64,000 nt of DNA. Source: Giesbergeria sp. (GTDB taxonomy: Bacteria > Pseudomonadota > Gammaproteobacteria > Burkholderiales > Burkholderiaceae_C). Where the stretch lies: contig NZ_JAQUCA010000017.1 of the NCBI RefSeq assembly GCF_028686475.1, positions 1 to 64,000 on the forward strand, read 5' to 3'. Positions 57,969 through 64,000 of the stretch are shown here, in pieces. Position 1 is the first letter of the stretch, and every line of letters starts with the position of its first letter. The notes beneath the pieces were generated by a model, which was given only the letters and a program-made list of their open reading frames with translations, ran no database searches and was not told the origin of the DNA. The position numbers and the translations under genes were made by a program.

Positions 57969-59000
57969 ATGAATGCCACCCCCACCCCTGCTTTGGCTGC
58001 CCACCCTTTTTCTGCCCTCACGCCCGATGTGGTGTTGGATGCTTTAGCCAGCGTGGGCCTGTATGGTGATGGCCGCCTGATGGCCTTGTCCTCCTACGAA
58101 AATCGGGTTTATCAAGTCAGTTTGGAAGATGGCAGCCGGGTAGTAGCCAAGTTTTACCGCCCCGAGCGCTGGAGCAGCGCCCAAATTGCCGAAGAACACG
58201 CCTTTGCCGCCGAACTGCTAGAGGCCGAAGTGCCCGCCGTGGCCCCGCTGGTGCTACAAGGGCAAACGCTGCACCCGTATGGCGGTTTTGCTTTTTCGGT
58301 CAGTCCGTGGCGCGGCGGTCGCCAGCCCGAGTTGGACGATTGGGAGGTGCTAGAGTGGTTGGGCCGCTTTATGGCCCGCATCCACAACGTGGGCGCGATG
58401 CGTCCATTCAGCGTCCGGCCTACGCTCGACAGCGCCAGCTTTGGCACGGCCAGTTACGACTGGCTGCTGGCACACGACATGATTCCGCTGGATATGCGCT
58501 CTGGCTGGCGCGAAGCCTGCGAACAAGCGCTCAGTCTGATAGCCAGCGGCGGCACAGCAGGCTACCGCGTGCAAGATGCCACCCTGCTGCGCTTGCATGG
58601 CGATTGCCACCCCGGCAACATCCTTTGGACACCCTTGGATGAGTATGGGCGCGGTGGCCCGCATTTTGTCGATTTGGACGATGCGCGCATGGGGCCAGCG
58701 GTGCAAGACCTGTGGATGCTGCTCTCGGGTGAACGCAGCCAGCGCACGCAACAGTTGGCGGCTTTAATCGAAGGCTATGAGCAACTGCGCCCTTTTGACC
58801 GGCGCGAGCTGGCGCTGATAGAACCACTACGCACCCTGCGCCTGATTCATTACAGCGCTTGGCTGGCGCGGCGCTGGCAAGACCCGATATTTCCGATGAA
58901 CTTTCCGTGGTTTGGCTCCAGCGACTATTGGCGCGGTCAAATCGACATGCTGCACGAGCAAATCGAAGCCCTGCAAGAAGCTCCACTCTGGCTACCATAG
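57969..59000 (+). CDS. srkA: Stress response kinase A
   Basis: A 343-residue bacterial Ser/Thr kinase of the YihE/SrkA family (aminoglycoside-phosphotransferase fold). The catalytic loop is LRLHGDCHPGNILW near 212-225, and the metal motif HFVDLDDARMGP near 235-246. The lysine motif VVAKFYRPERWS is near 55. The family counters cell death from reactive oxygen stress (known in E. coli). The start is ATG 57969; a TTG 15 bp upstream is possible. Confidence 0.9.
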   Translation: MNATPTPALAAHPFSALTPDVVLDALASVGLYGDGRLMALSSYENRVYQVSLEDGSRVVAKFYRPERWSSAQIAEEHAFAAELLEAEVPAVAPLVLQGQTLHPYGGFAFSVSPWRGGRQPELDDWEVLEWLGRFMARIHNVGAMRPFSVRPTLDSASFGTASYDWLLAHDMIPLDMRSGWREACEQALSLIASGGTAGYRVQDATLLRLHGDCHPGNILWTPLDEYGRGGPHFVDLDDARMGPAVQDLWMLLSGERSQRTQQLAALIEGYEQLRPFDRRELALIEPLRTLRLIHYSAWLARRWQDPIFPMNFPWFGSSDYWRGQIDMLHEQIEALQEAPLWLP

Positions 59001-59086
59001 CTTTTATAGTTAAATTCTATAAGAACTAATTTTCTCTTTATTTTTACCGATGACTTCATAAGAATTTACAAACTCGCCCCCTTCAT

Positions 59087-60103
59087 ATGCACCATCGCCC
59101 ACACGGACTAGACAAACGCCAGTTTCTGCACAGCGGTTTAGCCTTTGCTGCCACGCTGGGGTGGGGTAGCCCCGCGCTGGCACAGACCACTCCCCGGCCT
59201 TTGCTGCATATTGGCGTGACGCAAATCGTCTCCCATGCGGCCTTAAATGCCGACCAAAAGGGCTTTGAAGCCGCATTGGCCATTGCAGGCTTCAGAGAAG
59301 GGGTCAACCTGCGCTACCTGCGCCACAACGCCAATGGCAGCTTGGCCCAAGCCCAAAGCATTGCCGCGCTGTTGGTGCGCGAGCAGGTGGACTTAATCCA
59401 CAGCATTGCCACCCCCACCACCCAAGCTGTGGTGCAGGCTACGCGCAGCATTCCGATTGTTTTTTCCTCGATTACCGACCCCCAAGGAGCCGGTATCGTG
59501 CCGCCCAGCATTGCACGCGGCCAAGCCAGCGGCACCAACGTGACCGGGGTGAGCGATTTATGGCCGGTGCTGCTGCAATTGGAAACCTACGCCAAAATGG
59601 TGCCGCACGCCAAACAGTGGGGCACCATCTACAACCCGACCGAACCCAACTCCATCACCCACATCAGGGCCATGCGTGCTGCCGCACAGCAATTAGGGTT
59701 ACGACTAATTGAGGTACCGATTGAGCATAGCAACGAAGTCGGGGCGGCCGCTGGCTCTTTGGTCGGCAAGGTGCAAGCTTTTACCATCACCTCAGACAAC
59801 ACCACCGTGGCCAACTTAGAGGCACTGGTGGCGGTGGCCAACCGGCACCGCATTCCTCTGTTTACGGGCGACATCAACAGCGTAGCACGCGGCGTGGTGG
59901 CGGCTTATGGTCTCGATTATTTTTTGATTGGTTATGCGGCAGGCCAAAAGGCGATATTGGTACTCAAGGGAATACCTGTGGGTAACATTGCGTGGGAGCC
60001 GACAGAAAAGTTTAGTTTGGTGCTTAATTTGCGCGCGGCCAAACGGCAAGGCGTACACATCAGCCCGGCCCTGCTGCAAAAGGCGGATAAGGTGTTGGAA
60101 TAA
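59087..60103 (+). CDS. TrpX/YtxP-type ABC substrate-binding protein
   Basis: A 338-residue secreted protein of the ABC_sub_bind family (DUF534/PF04392). A signal sequence (LDKRQFLHSGLAFAATLGWGSPALAQ) ends near 33. The body has IGVTQIVSHAALNADQKGFEAAL and VFSSITDPQGAGIV, typical of the family. Family members bind tryptophan or other aromatic compounds; no permease or ATPase genes follow, so it is an orphan here. The upstream 86 bp are AT-rich. Confidence 0.82.
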   Translation: MHHRPHGLDKRQFLHSGLAFAATLGWGSPALAQTTPRPLLHIGVTQIVSHAALNADQKGFEAALAIAGFREGVNLRYLRHNANGSLAQAQSIAALLVREQVDLIHSIATPTTQAVVQATRSIPIVFSSITDPQGAGIVPPSIARGQASGTNVTGVSDLWPVLLQLETYAKMVPHAKQWGTIYNPTEPNSITHIRAMRAAAQQLGLRLIEVPIEHSNEVGAAAGSLVGKVQAFTITSDNTTVANLEALVAVANRHRIPLFTGDINSVARGVVAAYGLDYFLIGYAAGQKAILVLKGIPVGNIAWEPTEKFSLVLNLRAAKRQGVHISPALLQKADKVLE

Positions 60104-60118
60104 CAAGCGGCGCCCTAT

Positions 60119-61927
60119 TCAGGGCTGCAAAGCAGCGAGTGCTTGGCGCAAGCCTTGCGCGTGGCCATCGGCGGCGGCCAAGGCGGGGCCGACTTGCAAT
60201 TGCACCCGGCCCCAAGCCGGATGGGGCGGCTGGTGCAGCGCCAAAGGCACACAGGGCAGCGCTAAACCAGCAGCGCGGGCGTGTTCTAGCACATGCAAAG
60301 CCTCTTGCTCCGAGGCCACGGCCAGCAAATCACCGTCACGCAACACCTGCAAAGCTGCTGCCAGCGCCTGTTGGTGCGCCAACGGGTTGGACTGCTCGGG
60401 CACCCAAGCAATCGCTTTCGACAGCCGCAGCAACCAGCCCCGCAGAGGCCGCTGCAACAGTGCGGGCTCGACCAGAAAGCAAATCGGGCGCGGGCTGGCC
60501 GCCAGCAGCAACAGACGGTCTGCAAAACGGGCATGGTGGCACACCAGTAGCGCCGCACCCGTGCTGGGCAAATGCTCATCGCCCACCACTTTAAAGTGAT
60601 AAACCAAGCGCGACAGCACCCAGGCCATAAAACGCAACAGGTATTCGGGCACCAGCAAAAAGATATAGCCCGCCACCACGGCATTGGCCAGCCCGGTGGC
60701 CAAAAAGACCTCGGGCACCGTCCAGCCAGCCCCCAACAAAGCCCCCGCCAGCACCGAACTGGCAATCATGAACAAGGCATTGAGGATATTGTTGGCCGCA
60801 ATGATGCGCGCGCGGTGCGTAGCTTGGCTGCGTAGCTGAATCAGCGCGTACATGGGTACGCTGTACAGCCCAGCAAACAGACTGAGCAAGAGCAAATCCA
60901 ACACCACGCGCCAATGGGCAGGTTGGGCAATAAAAGCCGCTACGCCCATTTGTGCCGCTGGCGGCAAGCTGTGCGCGGCCCAGTACAAATCCACCGAGAA
61001 CACGCTCATACCAATCGCCCCCAAGGGCACCAAACCAATCTCGACATGGCGGCGCGATAACACTTCGCACAACAAAGAGCCGGTGCCAATCCCCACCGAA
61101 AACACCACCAACAGCAACGAGGCCACATGGGCATCGCCATGCAGCACATCGCGGGCAAAGCTAGGGAACTGCGCCAAAAACACGGCCCCAAAAAACCACA
61201 TCCAGCTAATACCCAGCAAAGAGCGAAACACCACGATATTGCCGTGCGCCAACTTCAGGTTGCGCCACGTCTCGCTGATGGGGTTCCAATTGATGTGCAA
61301 CTGCGGGTCCGTCGCTGGTGCTGCCGGAATGAATTGCGCCAACGCCCGGCCCAGCAGCGCCAGCAGCAAGCAGGCCACAGCGACCGTGGTCGGGCCAATA
61401 TGGGGCAAAGCCACCAGCAAGCCACCGGCCACATTGCCCAACAAGATGGCGACAAAAGTCCCCATCTCAATCATGCCATTGCCGCCGGTGAGTTCGCGCT
61501 CGCTCAGGGCTTGGGGCAAATAGGCAAACTTGACCGGGCCAAACAAAGTGGAATGCACGCCCATTAAAAAAGTACACCCCAGCAGCACGGCCACGCTGTC
61601 CGCCATAAAACCCCAGCCTGCCAGCAGCATGATGGCAATTTCCAGGTTTTTCACGAAGCGGATGATGCGCGTCTTCTCCAATTTATCGGTGAGCTGACCC
61701 GCCGTGGCCGAGAACAACAAAAACGGCAAAATAAACAGCGCCCCAATCACCAACCCGGCCAGCGATGGCGGCAGCCAAGCCACCTGAAGCTGGTACGTGA
61801 CCAGCACGGTAAAGGCAAATTTGAACAGATTGTCGTTGGCCGCCCCGGCAAACTGTGTCCAGAAAAACGGCGCAAAGCGGCGCTGGCGCAGCAGGGCAAA
61901 CTGATTGGGATGCTCGGGGTGGGACAT
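60119..61927 (-). CDS. MFS transporter fused to PlsC acyltransferase (LplT-Aas-like)
   Basis: A 602-residue fusion. An N-terminal major-facilitator domain with 12 TM helices (about 15-420) is followed by a C-terminal PlsC acyltransferase domain (about 440-600). The HX4D motif is H-A-R-F-A-D in LLVCHHARFADRLLLL. In E. coli LplT flips lysophospholipids and Aas re-acylates them. Here both jobs seem combined without the AMP-ligase part of Aas. ATG 61927 starts MSHPEHPNQFALL; a 40-codon upstream extension is not used. Confidence 0.9.
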   Translation of the reverse strand: MSHPEHPNQFALLRQRRFAPFFWTQFAGAANDNLFKFAFTVLVTYQLQVAWLPPSLAGLVIGALFILPFLLFSATAGQLTDKLEKTRIIRFVKNLEIAIMLLAGWGFMADSVAVLLGCTFLMGVHSTLFGPVKFAYLPQALSERELTGGNGMIEMGTFVAILLGNVAGGLLVALPHIGPTTVAVACLLLALLGRALAQFIPAAPATDPQLHINWNPISETWRNLKLAHGNIVVFRSLLGISWMWFFGAVFLAQFPSFARDVLHGDAHVASLLLVVFSVGIGTGSLLCEVLSRRHVEIGLVPLGAIGMSVFSVDLYWAAHSLPPAAQMGVAAFIAQPAHWRVVLDLLLLSLFAGLYSVPMYALIQLRSQATHRARIIAANNILNALFMIASSVLAGALLGAGWTVPEVFLATGLANAVVAGYIFLLVPEYLLRFMAWVLSRLVYHFKVVGDEHLPSTGAALLVCHHARFADRLLLLAASPRPICFLVEPALLQRPLRGWLLRLSKAIAWVPEQSNPLAHQQALAAALQVLRDGDLLAVASEQEALHVLEHARAAGLALPCVPLALHQPPHPAWGRVQLQVGPALAAADGHAQGLRQALAALQP

Positions 61928-62049
61928 GGCAGGCTTAGAAAAAGTGGCAGAGAGAGTGGCCTGCCATTGTGCCCACCGGTTGCTACGGCCACCGACAAAA
62001 CTTGCGGCCAGGCGCATCTGGCGATACTGGCAGTATCTATGATGCACCC

Positions 62050-64000
62050 ATGCTGGAACAACACATCGAACAAAGCTTCATCGCCAAACTGACGGGGCTG
62101 AAATACGAATACCGCGCGGACATCACCGACCGCACCGCGCTAGAGAAAAACTTCCGCCAGAAATTTGAAGCCCTGAACCGCGTCCGCCTCACGGATGCCG
62201 AGTTCGCCCGCCTGCTCGATGAAATTGTTACCCCGGATGTTTTTAGCGCTGCCAAAAACCTGCGTGCCATCAACGCCTTTACACGCGACGACGGCACGCC
62301 GCTGAATTACAGCCTTGTCAACCTCAAGGACTGGTGCAAAAACCACTACGAAGTCATCAACCAACTGCGTATCAACACCGACAACAGCCACCACCGCTAC
62401 GATGTGATGCTGCTGATTAACGGCGTGCCTGTGGTGCAAATCGAGTTAAAAGCCCTGGACATCCCTCCGCGCCGGGCGATGGAGCAAATTGTCGAATACA
62501 AGCACGACCCCGGCAACGGCTACACCAAGACGCTACTTTGCTTCATACAGCTGTTCATCGTCAGCAACCGTGACCGCACCTACTACTTTGCCAACAACAA
62601 CGCGCGTCACTTCGCCTTCCAGGCCGACGAGCGCTTTTTGCCCGTCTATGAGTTTGCCGACGAGGGCAACCGCAAAATCACCCACCTCGATGACTTTGCC
62701 GCGCACTTTCTGAAAAAATGCACCCTTGGCCAAACCATCAGCCGCTACATGGTGCTGCTGGCCGGGGAGCAAAAGCTGATGATGATGCGGCCCTACCAAG
62801 TCTATGCCGTGCAACACATGGTGCAGTGCATCACCGACAACAACGGCAACGGCTACATCTGGCACACCACTGGCAGCAGCAAGACGCTCACCTCTTTCAA
62901 GGCATCCACGCTGCTGAAGGAGAATGAACACATCCACAAATGCGTGTTTGTGGTGGACCGCAAAGACCTAGACCGCCAGACGCGGGAAGAATTTAACCGC
63001 TTCCAAGACGGCTGTGTCGAAGAAAACACCAATACCGCTGCACTCGTGCGCCGCCTGCTTTCTGAAGACTACGCCGACAAAGTGATTGTCACTACCATCC
63101 AAAAGCTGGGCCTCGCACTGGATGAGAATAGCAAGCGCAACCAGCAGCGCCGCAAAAGCGGACAGGCCACCTACAAGCAGCAGCTCGAAACCCTGAAAGA
63201 CCAGCGCATCGTCTTCATTTTTGATGAATGCCACCGCTCGCAGTTTGGCGATAACCACCAGGCCATTAAAGCCTTCTTTCCGAAGGCGCAACTGTTTGGC
63301 TTTACTGGCACGCCCATTTTTGAAGCCAATGCCAGCTTGCAGAAAATCGAGGACGCGCAAGCCTCCATGCGTACCACGGCAGACCTGTTCCAACAGCAGC
63401 TACACGCCTACACCATCACCCACGCGATTGAGGATGGCAACGTGCTGCGCTTTCACATTGATTATTTCAAGCCCGAGGGTAAAAACCCGCCCAAACCCGG
63501 CGAAGCCCTCGCCAAGCAGGCCATCATTGAAGCTATTTTTGCCAAGCACGATGCCGCCACCGGTGGGCGGCGCTTTAACGCCATCTTGGCTACTGCGTCC
63601 ATCAACGACGCGATGGAATACCACGCGCTGTTCAAGACCATGCAGGCGGACAAACAAACCGCCGACCCCACTTTTAAGCCGCTCAACATTGCCTGTGTGT
63701 TCTCGCCGCCCGCCGAGGGCGACCCGGATGTGAAGCAAATTCAGGAAGACCTGCCGCAAGAGCAAGCCGACAACCAAGAAGACCCCGAAGGCAAAAAAGC
63801 CGCGCTCAAGGCCATCTTGGCCGACTACAACGCCCGCTACGGTACCAATCACCGCCTGAGCGAGTTTGACCTTTACTACCAAGATGTGCAAAAGCGCATT
63901 AAAGACCAGCAATGGCCCAATGCCGACTACCCCGCCGCGCAAAAAATCGACATCACCATCGTGGTGGATATGCTGCTAACGGGCTTTGACTCCAAGTTTT
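62050..64000 (+). CDS. hsdR: Type I restriction enzyme R subunit (partial, runs off the window)
   Basis: 650 codons without a stop up to the window edge. The N-terminal nuclease domain has YDVMLLINGVPVVQIELKA (PD-(D/E)xK, Asp118 and E-L-K near 131). Motor motifs follow: Walker A HTTGSSKT near 278, DECHRS near 394, FTGTP near 420 and VVDMLLTGFDSK at the edge. Walker A has Ser where the last Gly (GSGKT) is usual. It would cut DNA far from its site after translocation, with HsdM and HsdS expected beyond the window. No strong ribosome-binding site is seen. It is divergent from the MFS-acyltransferase gene. Confidence 0.9.
   Translation, partial: MLEQHIEQSFIAKLTGLKYEYRADITDRTALEKNFRQKFEALNRVRLTDAEFARLLDEIVTPDVFSAAKNLRAINAFTRDDGTPLNYSLVNLKDWCKNHYEVINQLRINTDNSHHRYDVMLLINGVPVVQIELKALDIPPRRAMEQIVEYKHDPGNGYTKTLLCFIQLFIVSNRDRTYYFANNNARHFAFQADERFLPVYEFADEGNRKITHLDDFAAHFLKKCTLGQTISRYMVLLAGEQKLMMMRPYQVYAVQHMVQCITDNNGNGYIWHTTGSSKTLTSFKASTLLKENEHIHKCVFVVDRKDLDRQTREEFNRFQDGCVEENTNTAALVRRLLSEDYADKVIVTTIQKLGLALDENSKRNQQRRKSGQATYKQQLETLKDQRIVFIFDECHRSQFGDNHQAIKAFFPKAQLFGFTGTPIFEANASLQKIEDAQASMRTTADLFQQQLHAYTITHAIEDGNVLRFHIDYFKPEGKNPPKPGEALAKQAIIEAIFAKHDAATGGRRFNAILATASINDAMEYHALFKTMQADKQTADPTFKPLNIACVFSPPAEGDPDVKQIQEDLPQEQADNQEDPEGKKAALKAILADYNARYGTNHRLSEFDLYYQDVQKRIKDQQWPNADYPAAQKIDITIVVDMLLTGFDSKF

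Overview
The window looks like a chromosomal segment of a betaproteobacterium, most likely Burkholderiales and close to Comamonadaceae. This rests on the protein sequences (rpoA/ribosomal cluster, OxyR next to Dps, a Liv-type ABC cluster flanked by two acyl-CoA ligases, PurT), a moderately high GC content and the gene neighbourhoods. I could not search a database, so the genus is left open.

Layout. 0.2-7 kb: housekeeping and envelope genes (ABC-F protein Uup, a zinc carboxypeptidase, a CoA-binding protein, a DsbD-like reductase, a creatininase-family protein, a small secreted Cys protein). 7.3-14.7 kb: the helicase gene rep, then a 1741-residue DUF4011/SF1-helicase/nuclease protein. The giant gene is the only gene in a 5.4-kb insert bounded by perfect 90-bp direct repeats of the rep 3' end; the original last codons of rep survive as a fragment on the far side. 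14.8-18.5 kb: a conserved hypothetical, a universal stress protein, tgt and a chemotaxis receptor. 18.8-29.5 kb: a minus-strand operon for ATP-driven uptake and CoA activation of a carboxylic acid (acyl-CoA ligase, LivG/H/M-like, binding protein, LivF-like, phenylacetate-CoA-ligase-like), then a second binding protein and a divergent Crp/Fnr regulator. Two matching TGTC-N8-GACA sites lie in the control regions. 29.6-35.6 kb: a DUF4394 lipoprotein, a cupredoxin-like protein and a GGDEF/EAL protein in one operon, an RsuA-family pseudouridine synthase and a DHH-family protein.

35.75-38.1 kb is a small integron-type cassette array without an integrase (a CALIN). Four good attC sites of 59-61 bp and one degenerate one separate short, AT-rich unknown genes, one of which encodes a GIY-YIG nuclease-like protein. 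Copies of one palindromic repeat family lie on both sides. A methyltransferase and a small membrane protein follow, then a bidirectional terminator and initiator tRNA-fMet.

39.5-48.3 kb is the spc-alpha ribosomal cluster on the minus strand (rplN to rplQ, with secY and rpoA). It lacks infA between secY and rpmJ, and no S10-operon genes lie upstream of rplN. 48.5-62 kb: proC, then oxyR-dps-CYTH/CHAD-ubiA on the minus strand, htpG behind a sigma-32-like promoter, purT, a 3-hydroxyacyl-CoA dehydrogenase, srkA, a TrpX-type binding protein and an MFS-acyltransferase fusion. The window ends inside hsdR of a type I restriction system.

The two accessory loci, the rep-targeted insert and the integrase-less cassette array, are the parts most worth following up. 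With hsdR at the edge they show at least three separate acquisitions, two of them probably linked to defence.
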